From Nitrospiraceae bacterium (GTDB taxonomy: Bacteria > Nitrospirota > Nitrospiria > Nitrospirales > Nitrospiraceae): 64,000 nucleotides of DNA. Every line of letters begins with the position of its first letter. Position 1 is the stretch's first letter. Below the pieces are notes generated by a model. The model searched no databases, was not told the origin of the DNA, and saw only the letters and a program-made list of their open reading frames with translations. The stretch is taken from positions 62,001 through 126,000 of the forward strand of contig JAHBWI010000001.1 of the NCBI GenBank assembly GCA_019637075.1, read 5' to 3'. Positions 16,912 to 28,800 of the stretch are shown in pieces. Both the position numbers and the translations under genes were made by a program.

Positions 16912-17529
16912 ATGCCGACGAAGCATTTCTCCATGATCCGCGAGTTCCACCTGGCCGATGTGCTCACCTTAGGCAACGCGGCCTGCGGCGTCGGCGCCGT
17001 GCTCTGCGCCATGCTCTATATGGAGAGCGGTCAGCCGAGCCATTTCCTCTTGGCAGCGGCCTTCACGCCCGGCGCGCTCTTCTTCGATTGGTTCGACGGG
17101 CGGGTTGCGCGTTGGCGGCACGAACATTCGGCGCTGGGGCGTGAGCTGGATTCGCTGGCGGACGTCATCTCGTTCGGCGTCGCTCCGGCCGTCCTCGGGT
17201 TTGCGGCGGGCCTGCGAGGCTGGTGGGATGGGCTTGCGCTGATCTATTTCGTCTGCTGCGGCGTGAGCCGGCTGGCCCGCTACAACGTCACGGCTGAATC
17301 GCTCTCAGCGGGCGGCGAAAAGGTCGCCTATTTCGAAGGGACGCCGATCCCGACGACGTTTCTGCTCACAGGGCTTCTGGCGCTCGCGGCCTGGCAAGGC
17401 CGGGTGGGGCAGGACATCTGGTGGGGGACATGGCACATCGGACCAGGCACCCTCCATCCGCTCTCGCTGCTATTCATTCTCTCCGGCAGTTTGATGATCA
17501 GTAAGACGCTCCGCATCCCGAAACTCTAA
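16912..17529 (+). CDS. pssA: CDP-diacylglycerol--serine O-phosphatidyltransferase
   Basis: A 205-residue integral membrane enzyme that makes phosphatidylserine, the precursor of phosphatidylethanolamine. The CDP-alcohol phosphotransferase signature D-x2-D-G-x2-A-R-x8-G-x3-D-x3-D is complete (DWFDGRVARW, then GRELDSLAD at about residues 60-85). ADVLTLGNAACG near the N-terminus and SRLARYNV followed by FEGTPIPTT are typical of the type II (Bacillus-like) PssA subclass. Five or six hydrophobic segments are visible. It is convergent with lplA, overlapping it by 4 nt at the 3' ends. ATG 16933 is an alternative start. Confidence 0.9.
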   Translation: MPTKHFSMIREFHLADVLTLGNAACGVGAVLCAMLYMESGQPSHFLLAAAFTPGALFFDWFDGRVARWRHEHSALGRELDSLADVISFGVAPAVLGFAAGLRGWWDGLALIYFVCCGVSRLARYNVTAESLSAGGEKVAYFEGTPIPTTFLLTGLLALAAWQGRVGQDIWWGTWHIGPGTLHPLSLLFILSGSLMISKTLRIPKL

Positions 17530-18242
17530 TCCTTGCTGCTTCGTTCCCGCAACGCCTTCATGCAATCCTGCAGTCGAGACTCGGGCCAATGCTCCAGCCT
17601 GCGGTCCGCTTCCCATGCCTTGGCCATCGCGTCCTTGATGTCCTTCGGCGAGACCGCGATCATCCGCACAAATCCCTCATGCGGGCGCTGCGCCCGATAG
17701 TCCGGTTGGCGAACAGGCACTTTCAGATAGCGCGCGATGAGGTCCGCGGTCATGCCATGGAGGATCGTGCCGTGAAAGAGCATCGCCCGACGCTTGCGAT
17801 GTTGCGCGTTGCCAGAGATCTTCCTGCCGCCGATGGCCAAGTCGCTGATGCCCTGGAACGTCACGCCCGGTTCCCAACGCCTGAGCACCTCAGCCATCTT
17901 CTCGAGAATGAACGCATTGGTGCGGCGAATGTCCGCCAGATCCGGATGCCAGTCGAGCGGCAGCAGCAACGCATAGGACAGGCAGCCCGGCCCCTGCAAC
18001 ACCGTTCCGCCGCCGCTTGCCCGCCGCAACAACGGCACGCCGTCATCCGCACAGGCTTTGACATGGACATCGTCGTGGATGCGGCAACTCGCGCCGAGCA
18101 CGACGAACGGCCGCTCGCTTTCCCAGAACCGTAAGATGGGCTCGCCGCCCTGTTCGTCCAGTTCCTCGAGCAGCGCTTCGTCGAGTGCGAGATTCTCGAT
18201 CGGGGTGGGGAGCGTGAGGTCGAGCAGCCGCAAGACCGGCAC
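17526..18242 (-). CDS. lplA: Lipoate--protein ligase A family protein
   Basis: A 238-residue protein of the biotin/lipoate A/B ligase family. It shows the substrate-binding RRASGGGTVLQGPG motif (about residues 72-85) and the catalytic-lysine motif GGRKISGNAQ (about residue 137), followed by HGTILHGM. It probably attaches lipoate to the E2 subunit encoded in the same operon, aceF. The GTG start at 18242 immediately follows the lpdA stop, so the two are translationally coupled. The length fits LplA forms lacking the C-terminal accessory domain; an octanoyltransferase (LipM-like) role cannot be excluded. Confidence 0.85.
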   Translation of the reverse strand: MPVLRLLDLTLPTPIENLALDEALLEELDEQGGEPILRFWESERPFVVLGASCRIHDDVHVKACADDGVPLLRRASGGGTVLQGPGCLSYALLLPLDWHPDLADIRRTNAFILEKMAEVLRRWEPGVTFQGISDLAIGGRKISGNAQHRKRRAMLFHGTILHGMTADLIARYLKVPVRQPDYRAQRPHEGFVRMIAVSPKDIKDAMAKAWEADRRLEHWPESRLQDCMKALRERSSKD

Positions 18243-19682
18243 CTATGCAGAAGGAGAGGCCGGTCGTTTCTGCTGGTAGACGTGGGTGGCCTGGCCCAGG
18301 AACTGTTCCGCCGACTCCATCACCGTCTCGCTCAGGGTCGGGTGGGGATGGATCGAGGCGGCGAGGTCTTCCGCGACCGCGCCCATTTCGATCGCCAGCA
18401 CGCCTTCCGCAATCAGCTCGCCCGCGCCGACGCCGCAGACGCCCATGCTCAACACGCGGCCAGACTCCTTGTCGAGGATCAGCTTCGTGAGGCCGTCGTT
18501 GCGTCCCACCGTCGTGGCCCGGCCGGAGGCGGCCCAAGGAAAGCGCATGACCGTGACCTCCTGCGTCGAAGCCTTCGCCGCCTCCTCGGTCAATCCGCAC
18601 CAGGCGATCTCAGGATCGGTGAAAATCACGGCGGGGATCACCGCATCAAACTCAGCCTGGCGACCGGCAATGACGCGGGCCGCCACGATCCCTTCGTGCG
18701 AGGCCTTGTGGGCCAGCATCGGTTCGCCGACCACGTCGCCGATGGCGAAGATCGTCGGTTCGGCCGTCCGCAGCTGCCGGTCCACTTGGATGAACCCCTT
18801 GTCGGACAGGGCGACTTTGGTCTGATCGAGTCCCAACTGCTCGCTGTTCGGCTTGCGACCGACGGCGACCAACACCCGATCGAACAGTTCGGTCTGGCTA
18901 CCCTCTGCCCCTTTGATCGTCGCGGCGACAGCATCCTTGCGCGCCTCGAGCTTCTCAACGGTCGTCTCAAGCCGGATCGCCGAGAACTTCTTCTGCAGGC
19001 GAAGCTGCAGAGGCCGCACGAGATCCTGATCCGCTCCGTTCAGGATTCGAGGCAGCGCTTCAACCAGCGTCACATCCGATCCCAAGGCCTGATAGACGGT
19101 CCCGAGTTCGAGCCCGATGTAACCGCCGCCCACCACGAGCAGGCGACGAGGCACCTCCGGCAAGTCGAGGGCGCCGGTCGAATCCATCACGCGGGAATCA
19201 TCCAGCCTGAGAGAGGTAGGGGAGGCGGGCCTGGAACCGGTCGCCACGATCACATGGCCGAAGGTCAGCTCGCGGGTGGAGTCGGCGGCCCCGGAAGCCT
19301 CCGTCAGGATCAATGTCGTGGCATTCTTGAACCGAGCCGTGGCCTGGATCACCTCGACCTTGCGAGCCCCGGCCAGCGTCCGCACGCCCTTGGTCAGCTT
19401 GTCGATGATCGTCTGCTTGCGGCGTCGCAGAACCTCAAGATCCAGGCGAGGTTTGTCGAACGTCAGGCCCCAGCTCGCACCCTCTTGTGCGTCGGTAATC
19501 AATCGCGCCGCATGCAGCAACGCCTTCGACGGGATGCAGCCGCGCAGCAGACAGACCCCGCCCAGTTGCGGCTCCCGATCGATCAAGCAGGTGCGCAGGC
19601 CGAGATCCGCCGCTTCGAACGCAGCCGCATAGCCACCAGGCCCCGCACCGATCACCGCCACGTCGAAGTGTGAGTTGGACAT
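18243..19682 (-). CDS. lpdA: Dihydrolipoyl dehydrogenase (E3)
   Basis: A 479-residue flavoprotein that reoxidises dihydrolipoamide using NAD+, component E3 of the pyruvate dehydrogenase complex. The FAD site is VIGAGPGGYAAA at residues 10-21; the redox disulfide is CLLRGC (Cys44 and Cys49, then PSK); the NAD site is VVGGGYIGLELG; and the C-terminal active-site base is in HPHPTLSE. The disulfide spacing is canonical, although CLLRGC differs from the common CLNVGC. It is third in aceE-aceF-lpdA-lplA on the minus strand, 51 nt downstream of aceF; that gap contains a repeat fragment. Confidence 0.96.
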   Translation of the reverse strand: MSNSHFDVAVIGAGPGGYAAAFEAADLGLRTCLIDREPQLGGVCLLRGCIPSKALLHAARLITDAQEGASWGLTFDKPRLDLEVLRRRKQTIIDKLTKGVRTLAGARKVEVIQATARFKNATTLILTEASGAADSTRELTFGHVIVATGSRPASPTSLRLDDSRVMDSTGALDLPEVPRRLLVVGGGYIGLELGTVYQALGSDVTLVEALPRILNGADQDLVRPLQLRLQKKFSAIRLETTVEKLEARKDAVAATIKGAEGSQTELFDRVLVAVGRKPNSEQLGLDQTKVALSDKGFIQVDRQLRTAEPTIFAIGDVVGEPMLAHKASHEGIVAARVIAGRQAEFDAVIPAVIFTDPEIAWCGLTEEAAKASTQEVTVMRFPWAASGRATTVGRNDGLTKLILDKESGRVLSMGVCGVGAGELIAEGVLAIEMGAVAEDLAASIHPHPTLSETVMESAEQFLGQATHVYQQKRPASPSA

Positions 19683-19688
19683 TGTGAT

Positions 19689-19732
19689 GGCTTCAAGCCG
19701 AGAACAAAGCTGACGGGCATTTTCAATATTCT
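19689..19732. repeat. Fragment of the inverted-repeat element (copy D)
   Basis: A 44-bp fragment filling the gap between aceF and lpdA. It begins GGCTTCAAGCCGAGAACAAA and ends CATTTTCAATATTCT, matching the reverse complement of the left half of copy B (14634-14677) with only a few differences. The other half of the element is absent, so this is a truncated copy. Confidence 0.65.
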
Positions 19733-19733
19733 G

Positions 19734-21131
19734 CTACAAGCCCAGAAACATCCCTTCAAAGTCTTCCAATACCTTCACGATTTCGTTGGTGAAACGCGCG
19801 CCGTCGGCGCCGTCGATCAGCCGGTGGTCGTAGGCCACGCAGAGCGGCAGCATCAGGCGGGGAACGAACTGACCGTCGCGATAGACCGGCATCCGGCGGC
19901 CCTTGCCGACGCCCAAGATACCCACTTGCGGCGGCAGGATGATCGGGGTGAAGGGCCCGGCCCCGAGCCCGCCCATGTTGCTCACGGTGAAGGTCGCGCC
20001 GCGCAGCTCTTCGATTTTGATCTCGCGTTTGCGCGTCCGCTCCGCGAGGTCGGCCAGCTCCAACGAAATCTGCACGAGGTCTTTGCGATCCACGTCATGG
20101 ACCACCGGAACGATGAGCCCCGCCGGCGTCTCCACCGCCACCCCGATGTTGTAGTACTCCTTGAAGATGATCTCGCCGCTCGCCAGGTCGATCGTGGCGT
20201 TGAACTGCGGATAGAGCTTCAGCGCGTGGGTGACCGCCTTGAGGAACAGGCTCGTGAGCGTCAGCGTCGCGCCTTTCTCCTTGAACTTGGGCGCATAACG
20301 CTTGTGCAACCCCTGCAGGTCGGTGATGTCTGCGTCCTGAAACTGATGTACGTGCGGGATCGTGGTCCAGGCCTGCGTGACGGTCGCGGCGATCTTGCGC
20401 CGTAGCGACGGGATCGGCTCGCGCCGCTCGTTGCCGTACATCGTCGCGTAGACGTTCGCCCCCTTGGCCTGACCGTCCTGGCCCGAAGGCACGCTGCGTC
20501 TCGTCCGCTCGCGCACGAAAGTCTTCACGTCCTCGGCCGTGATCCTGCCTCCCGCCTCCGAGCCCTTCACCTGCCGCAGGTCTACACCAAGCTCACGCGC
20601 CAACCGACGCACGGAAGGAGGGGCGGCGATACCGGAGCCGGCCGACGCAGTCTCATCTTTCTGTTCCGCCTGAGGCGGATCCTCATCCTGTGCTGCCGCA
20701 TCCGCTTTCGAGTCTGGGTCAGCCACCTTCTGCTGCGTTGGTTTGGCGGGCGATTGTGCCTTCTGCCTGTCCGCCTTCGATTGCACCACTTCGACTTCAG
20801 GCGATGGTTGAGCTTCCGGCGCGGGAGCCCTTTCAGTTCGCGGGGCCTGCTGTTTCGGAGCTTCCTGCTTTGGAGCCGATTGTTTCTGAGCCGCCTGGCC
20901 GTCGCCTTCCAAATCGACGAGTGCCTGGCCTACCTTCAAATGGTCGCCCTGTTTCACCAACACCTTCGCCACCTTCCCGGCCGAAGGGGAGGGAACCGCC
21001 ACCGTCGCCTTGTCGGTCTCGATTTCGATCAAGGCCTGGCCGGACGTGACCTGGTCACCTTCCTTGACCAGGACCTGCACCACGTCGCCGCCTTCAACTC
21101 CCTCGGCCAGAAATGGAAGCTCGACCTTCAT
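19734..21131 (-). CDS. aceF: Pyruvate dehydrogenase E2, dihydrolipoamide acetyltransferase
   Basis: A 465-residue E2 subunit. One lipoyl domain occupies residues 1-75, with the lipoylated lysine in EIETDKATVAVPS (Lys41). An Ala/Pro/Gln/Glu-rich linker covers about 78-175. A peripheral subunit-binding domain follows (SVRRLARELGVDLRQV ... GRITAEDVKTFV), and the C-terminal catalytic domain carries the active-site motif DHRLIDGADG. It transfers acetyl from lipoate to CoA and forms the complex core. The gap to the upstream aceE is 165 bp and holds a full inverted-repeat element. ATG 21131 is clear. Confidence 0.95.
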   Translation of the reverse strand: MKVELPFLAEGVEGGDVVQVLVKEGDQVTSGQALIEIETDKATVAVPSPSAGKVAKVLVKQGDHLKVGQALVDLEGDGQAAQKQSAPKQEAPKQQAPRTERAPAPEAQPSPEVEVVQSKADRQKAQSPAKPTQQKVADPDSKADAAAQDEDPPQAEQKDETASAGSGIAAPPSVRRLARELGVDLRQVKGSEAGGRITAEDVKTFVRERTRRSVPSGQDGQAKGANVYATMYGNERREPIPSLRRKIAATVTQAWTTIPHVHQFQDADITDLQGLHKRYAPKFKEKGATLTLTSLFLKAVTHALKLYPQFNATIDLASGEIIFKEYYNIGVAVETPAGLIVPVVHDVDRKDLVQISLELADLAERTRKREIKIEELRGATFTVSNMGGLGAGPFTPIILPPQVGILGVGKGRRMPVYRDGQFVPRLMLPLCVAYDHRLIDGADGARFTNEIVKVLEDFEGMFLGL

Positions 21132-21172
21132 TACTTATCGTTCCCCGATTTCACTGAACCTCTCCTGATCCT

Positions 21173-21296
21173 AGCAGGCTGTTCAGGCTGGTATGTAGCA
21201 AGGCCGCAGCGAGCGAGGCGGCGAGGCGTACTTTTCTCGTACGTTGAGCCTCTGAGCGACGCGAGAACGCAGCTAGAGACCAGGCTGGACAGCCTG

Positions 21297-21298
<2 letters not shown>
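21173..21298. repeat. Inverted-repeat element, copy C (between aceE and aceF)
   Basis: A 126-bp element. The left arm AGCAGGCTGTTCAGGCTGG (21173-21191) and right arm CCAGGCTGGACAGCCTGCT (21280-21298) are complementary at 17 of 19 positions. The core contains GGCCGCAGCGAGCGAGG, the hairpin CGTAC-TTTTCTC-GTACG and CTGAGCGACGCGAGAACG. Its right end overlaps the aceE stop codon by 2 bp. In the aceE-aceF transcript it could fold into a long hairpin that affects the ratio of the two products. Confidence 0.75.
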
Positions 21299-23984
<2,686 letters not shown>

Positions 23985-24050
23985 CGAGTCCTCGCCCCTC
24001 GTGGTTTTGAGCTCATCTTACAGAGGGTGGAAAGCTAGAGCAAATCGGAA

Positions 24051-24150
24051 GCGTATTTCGTATTTCGCGAAGCGTATCGCGAGGGAGGAATTCGCGAACG
24101 ACGCGTCACGCTTCACGAACGACGGCCTTTCGTGCCATAAGCCATCGGCC
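24051..24150. repeat. Degenerate intergenic repeats upstream of aceE and the TA modules
   Basis: The 285-bp gap between the divergent aceE and mntA genes contains words such as GCGTATTTCGTATTTCGCG, AAGCGTATCGCGAGG, GCGAACGACGCGTCACGCTT, CACGAACGACG and GTGCCATAAGCCATCGGCC. They belong to the same degenerate families seen at 12927 and 45837. The promoters for both genes must lie in this gap, but no clear -35/-10 pair could be chosen. Confidence 0.5.
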
Positions 24151-24269
24151 AAGCTGCGTATTTCGTCGCTCCCGCCATCAGCTCGGCCGCAGTTCCCGCT
24201 CCGTACCTTCTTGTCAGATCGCAGGAGAACCAGTATGCTTCAGGTATCAAAGTTCGAGGTCGCCACGTT

Positions 24270-24560
24270 ATGGATAGCATGGAAATCTTAAAATCAAGAC
24301 GAGCCGATATCCTGCGATTGGCGCAGGAGCATGGGGCGCGCAACGTTCGCGTTGTTGGCTCTGTGGCCAGGGGAGAAGCTCGCGCGGAAAGCGACGTGGA
24401 TTTCCTCGTTGAGATGGATAACGGTCGGAGCCTGCTTGACCTCATTAAGCTGAATCAGGACCTCGAAACTCTGTTGGATCGCAAGGTCGATGTCCTGACG
24501 GATGGGGGGTTGAGTCGCTACCTCGAGCAGCGCATTCGTGCAGAAGCCGTTCCGCTATGA
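24270..24560 (+). CDS. mntA: MntA-type nucleotidyltransferase antitoxin
   Basis: A 96-residue minimal nucleotidyltransferase. The catalytic pattern is complete: VVGSVARGEARAESDVDFLVE gives G-S-x10-D-x-D at about residues 30-45. In the HepT/MntA modules this protein transfers AMP groups onto the HepT toxin to neutralise it. The stop overlaps the start of hepT as ATGA, which is the usual coupled arrangement. It may sit at the left boundary of the accessory island, since the gene directly to its left is the core metabolic gene aceE. Confidence 0.88.
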   Translation: MDSMEILKSRRADILRLAQEHGARNVRVVGSVARGEARAESDVDFLVEMDNGRSLLDLIKLNQDLETLLDRKVDVLTDGGLSRYLEQRIRAEAVPL

Positions 24561-24907
24561 AGGAAGACCGCATCTACCTCCTCCATATCCGCGATGCCAT
24601 TCACAACATCATCGACTACACGGCTCCCGGGAAGGCCGCTTTCCTTGAGGACCGCAAAACGCAAGACGCTGTGGTGCGAAACCTCGAAATCATTGGGGAA
24701 GCAACGAAGCGGGTGTCGAGTACGCTCAAGCAGGCCCATGCTGATATCGCATGGAAAGCCATTGCCGGGATGAGGGACAAACTGATCCATGACTATTTCG
24801 GAATCAATATCAAGCTTGTGTGGGACGCCGTTGAACGCGATCTACCGGTCTTGCATGAGAAAGTGAAAGCACTGCTCGCTTCTTTACCCCCATCGACGGA
24901 CCAATAA
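24557..24907 (+). CDS. hepT: HepT-type HEPN ribonuclease toxin (DUF86)
   Basis: A 116-residue all-helical protein of the DUF86/HepT family. The catalytic RNase motif R-x4-H-x-Y is present as RDKLIHDYFGI (about residues 74-84). The preceding helix has GEATKRVSSTLK, typical of the family. HepT cleaves RNA and is inhibited by AMPylation of the tyrosine in this motif by MntA. It overlaps mntA by 4 nt. The module precedes a large putative defence operon and may act as an abortive back-up, which is inference. Confidence 0.9.
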   Translation: MKEDRIYLLHIRDAIHNIIDYTAPGKAAFLEDRKTQDAVVRNLEIIGEATKRVSSTLKQAHADIAWKAIAGMRDKLIHDYFGINIKLVWDAVERDLPVLHEKVKALLASLPPSTDQ

Positions 24908-24970
24908 TCAGTCATCGCTCCGCCGCATCTTTCGTCTCTCCCGCCCCTCCGGCCATAAGCCGTCCCTTGT

Positions 24971-25288
24971 GTGATTCAGGGTGAATCATGTATATACACA
25001 AAGGTGTTTACCTGGGATATCACGAAGGCTATCGCGAATTTCGAGAAGCACGGCGTTCCATTTGAGGAAGCAGCGACGACGTTCGACGATCCCAACGGCT
25101 TAGAGTGGGAAGACCTGGCACATTCCCATGTCGAGCCCCGATTTAAAAGACTCGGTCTTTCGATAGGCGATCGGTTGTTGCTGGTCGTATACACTGTGAG
25201 GAAGGTGCAGCATGAAAAAGAAACCATCCGCATCATCAGCGCAAGGCAGGCGAGTCGCAAGGAGCGTCAGGCATATGCCGGACGCTAA
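24971..25288 (+). CDS. brnT: BrnT-family toxin
   Basis: A 105-residue (or shorter) ribonuclease toxin of the BrnT family. The typical N-terminus F-T-W-D-x-x-K-A-x-x-N-x-x-K-H-G-V-x-F-E-E-A-x-x-x-F is present as VFTWDITKAIANFEKHG and VPFEEAATTFDDP, and the end reads IRIISARQASRKERQAY, the conserved R-I-I-S-A-R-x-A motif. The start is uncertain: GTG 24971 gives 11 extra residues, while GTG 25004 would give a standard N-terminus. It overlaps brnA by 77 nt. BrnT inhibits translation and is neutralised by BrnA. Confidence 0.88.
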   Translation: MIQGESCIYTKVFTWDITKAIANFEKHGVPFEEAATTFDDPNGLEWEDLAHSHVEPRFKRLGLSIGDRLLLVVYTVRKVQHEKETIRIISARQASRKERQAYAGR

Positions 25289-25505
25289 CATTGATTTCTC
25301 GGATATTCCCGAATCAACCGACGAAGAGCTTCGGCGCGCTCGCAGGGTCGGCAGGCCGGTAAGCGGTACGGCGAAGCAGCTCATCGCCATCAGGCTCTCG
25401 CCAAAACTGCTGAGCCAGCTGCGTAAGATGGCAGCCAAACAAAAGAAGCCCTATCAAACATTGATCCACGAGCTGCTGGAGAAGGCGGCATCGAGAGCGG
25501 CGTAA
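25212..25505 (+). CDS. brnA: BrnA-family antitoxin
   Basis: A 97-residue antitoxin. The N-terminal 35 residues are basic and then acidic (DFSDIPESTDEELRRARR), followed by GRPVSGTAKQLIAIRLSPKLLSQLR and K-K-P-Y-Q-T-L-I-H-E-L-L-E-K-A, which is the ribbon-helix-helix DNA-binding region of BrnA. ATG 25212 lies inside brnT, which gives the long overlap typical of this module. BrnA represses the operon and binds BrnT. The real start might be ATG 25275 (MPDANIDFSD), which would remove most of the overlap. Confidence 0.88.
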   Translation: MKKKPSASSAQGRRVARSVRHMPDANIDFSDIPESTDEELRRARRVGRPVSGTAKQLIAIRLSPKLLSQLRKMAAKQKKPYQTLIHELLEKAASRAA

Positions 25506-25540
25506 GGCACGAGACCAGAGCATAGCTCTTGTTTCGAGAA

Positions 25541-25646
25541 GCGTATCTCGTGAGGAGAAGAGCCTATAGCGTATGGCAAACAGCCAATGGCACAGGCGGG
25601 ACGGAGACCACATCGCTTCTGCTATACGCCATAGGCCATGTGCCAT
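25541..25646. repeat. Degenerate inverted repeats between brnA and the helicase gene
   Basis: Within the 309-bp gap between brnA and the helicase gene, GCCTATAGCGTATGGC (25562-25577) and GCTATACGCCATAGGC (25621-25636) form an imperfect inverted repeat about 43 bp apart, preceded by GAAGCGTATCTCGTGAGG. The remaining part up to 25814 is AT-richer and presumably holds the promoter of the defence operon; no clear promoter boxes were chosen. Confidence 0.45.
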
Positions 25647-25814
25647 CTTTCCTCTAGACCCGCCCTTCCGACTTCCGTAAAATCCGCAAGATTGTCGTGC
25701 GAAACGTTACTATAAGGACCGTAGAAAGAAGTCTTAATGCCTAGGGTCTATTAAAGTGGAGTGCGCAAAGAGACTAGTTTTGGCTATGCGGAATGAAGGC
25801 CAAGAGGGGAACCC

Positions 25815-28800
25815 TTGAGCAAACTCGAAGACCTCAGATCCAACGCCGCTATACGTGGCATCCTACCTGACTCTCTCGCTACTGTTGTGAGTACCAAGTG
25901 GTTCGGTTCGGAGGCCATAGAGCTAACTTACAAAGACCCAGCTGGTCGAGTCGCGAACCAGTTGCTCTACCGTCATGACGAACCCCGAATAGAAGTTGTC
26001 GAGGTAGGGCGTCCCTGGAGCTTTGATGGCGATGGTGCGCTCTTCCGCTTAGTTTCTGAGGCCCATCGCATACGACTTGCGCATCTTTTTGATCCTGTCC
26101 TCGCCGTCCACACATCAGTAGTGGATCCACTGCCGCATCAGATTACGGCGGTCTATGAGGCCATGTTGCCGCGTCAGCCACTCCGTTTCTTGCTGGCCGA
26201 CGATCCAGGTGCCGGCAAGACTATTATGGCGGGACTCTTGATGAAGGAGATGATCGCGCGAGGCGATCTCCAACGATGTCTGGTCGTCTGTCCGGGCAGT
26301 CTAGCCGAGCAATGGCAGGATGAACTTTTCCGCCGCTTCCAGCTCCCGTTCGAAATTTTGACCAACGATAAGCTTGAGGCGGCTCGAACTGGCAACTGGT
26401 TCCTTGAGACGAATCTCGTCATCGCTCGCCTCGATAAGCTCTCGCGCAACGAAGACGTACAACAGAAGCTTCAAGCGCCTGATTGTCGGTGGGACCTCAT
26501 CGTGTGCGACGAAGCTCATAAGCTCTCCGCAACCTATTTCGGTGGAGAGATAAAATACACTAAGCGGTATAGACTCGCCCAACTCCTCTCAACCCTGACA
26601 CGGCATTTCCTCTTGATGACCGCCACTCCGCACAACGGGAAAGAGGAAGATTTTCAGCTCTTCATGGCGCTATTGGATGGCGATCGCTTTGAGGGGCGCT
26701 TTCGCGATGGAGTTCACCAAGCGGATGTGTCCGACCTCATACGGCGTATGGTGAAAGAGAGTCTGCTGAAATTCGATGCGACACCGCTTTTCCCGGAGCG
26801 AATCGCCTACACCATGCCCTACAAGCTGTCGCCGGCGGAAGCCCAGCTCTACAAAGCCGTCACCGACTATGTGCGCGAGGAGTTCAATCGAGCAGAAGCA
26901 CTGCAGAACGACAAACGTGCGGGGACAGTGGGCTTTGCCCTGACCATTCTGCAGCGCCGCTTGGCCTCCTCACCGGAAGCCATCTACCAATCGCTCAGGC
27001 GTCGCCGCGAACGGCTTGAGAGCCGCCTCCGAGAATTGGAATTGCTGCAGCGTGGGGCGCAACTCACTACGGCGATTGCTCCTGTCGGGCCTGTGCTGGA
27101 CGAGGAAGATGTGCAAGATCTGGAAGATGCGCCGGATAACGAGGTGGAAGATGCTGAAGAGCAAATTCTCGATCAGGCGACTGCCGCTCGAACGATCGCA
27201 GAACTCAAAGCTGAGATCGGTACGCTCACGAAGTTAGAAGAGCTTGCATTGGCGGTTCGCAAGAGTGGCGCCGATACGAAATGGCGAGAGCTCGCAAGCT
27301 TATTCGGCGAAATATTTACCCCTGCGGCCCTGGCCGAGCACATCGCGGAAACCACACCGCCTTATGGAAAGGGTGGGATTGCCAAGCCCAGCGCCTCTGC
27401 CCGTCAGAAGTTGGTCGTCTTTACCGAACACAGGGATACCCTCAACTATCTCGCAAATCGTATCGGAACACTCCTCGGTCGAAAAGAAGCCCTCGTCATC
27501 ATTCATGGAGGAATGGGGCGAGAAGAGCGGATGAAAGCGCAGGAGTCATTCAAGCACGATCCGGAAGTCCAAGTGCTCCTGGCCACGGATGCAGCGGGAG
27601 AGGGCATCAACCTCCAGCGCGCCCATCTGATGGTGAACTATGACCTGCCGTGGAATCCTAATCGGATCGAGCAACGCTTCGGGCGCATCCACCGCATCGG
27701 CCAGACGGAAGTCTGCCACCTGTGGAATCTGGTGGCAGAAGAAACCCGAGAGGGCGACGTCTACCGAAGGCTCTTGGAGAAACTGGAAGAAGCCAGAAAC
27801 GCCCTGGGGGGACAAGTCTTTGACGTGCTCGGGAAGTTGCAGTTTGATGGGAAGCCGCTCCGTGAACTCTTGATCGAAGCGATTCGGTACGGCGAACGGC
27901 CCGATGTTCAGGCGCGCCTCACTCGCGTGGTAGCCGATGCCTTCGATCGGTCGAAGCTGCAAGATCTACTGGAAGAACGCGCGTTGGCGCACGACGCGAT
28001 GGATGCGAGCCGGGTCTACCGCATTCGGGAAGAAATGGAGCGCGCGGAGGCACGTCGGCTTCAACCCCACTACATCGAGTCCTTCTTCCTCGAAGCCTTT
28101 CAGCGACTCGGAGGGTCACCCAAGCAGCGAGAGGCGCGTCGGTACGAAATTACCCATGTGCCTGCCCCTATCCGAAATCGGGATCGGCTCATTGGAATCG
28201 GCGAACCGGTCCTTCCTCGTTACGAGCGGATCGCGTTTGAAAAAACGCTCGTCGCTCCGGCCAGCCAGCCCTTAGCGGCGTTCGTGTGCCCAGGGCATCC
28301 GTTGTTGGATGCGACCATCGACCTCACGTTGGAGCGCAATCGAGACCTCCTCAAACGCGGCACGATTCTCGTGGACGAACGAGATACAGCAACCAAACCA
28401 CGCATGCTGTTCTATTTGGAGCATGCCATTCAGGATGCCAGCCTGACGCGCTCTGGTGAACGGCGAGTGGTTTCGAAGCGCTTGCTGTACGTCGAGCTTG
28501 ACGAGAGCGGCCAGGCCCGTCACCTGCACTATGCTCCGTACCTCGACTATCGCGCGATTACGTCCGATGAACCATCTGTAGATGCTATCCTGGCGAGACC
28601 GGAATGTGCATGGCTCACGCGGGAGCTGGAGCACATGGCTCAAGGCTATGCAGTGGCCAACGTGGTCCCTGAGCACCTCCAAGAGGTTCGTGAGCGGAAG
28701 CTGGATCTCATTGCGAAGACTGAAGCCGCAGTCAAAGAGCGACTGACAAAAGAGATTACCTACTGGGATCATCGCGCTGAGCAGCTGAAACTCCAGGAGC

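Noticed and set aside
18282-19673. 463-codon plus-strand open frame opposite lpdA
   Set aside because: It is a shadow of lpdA in a high-GC region, with Arg/Gln/His-rich composition and no domains.
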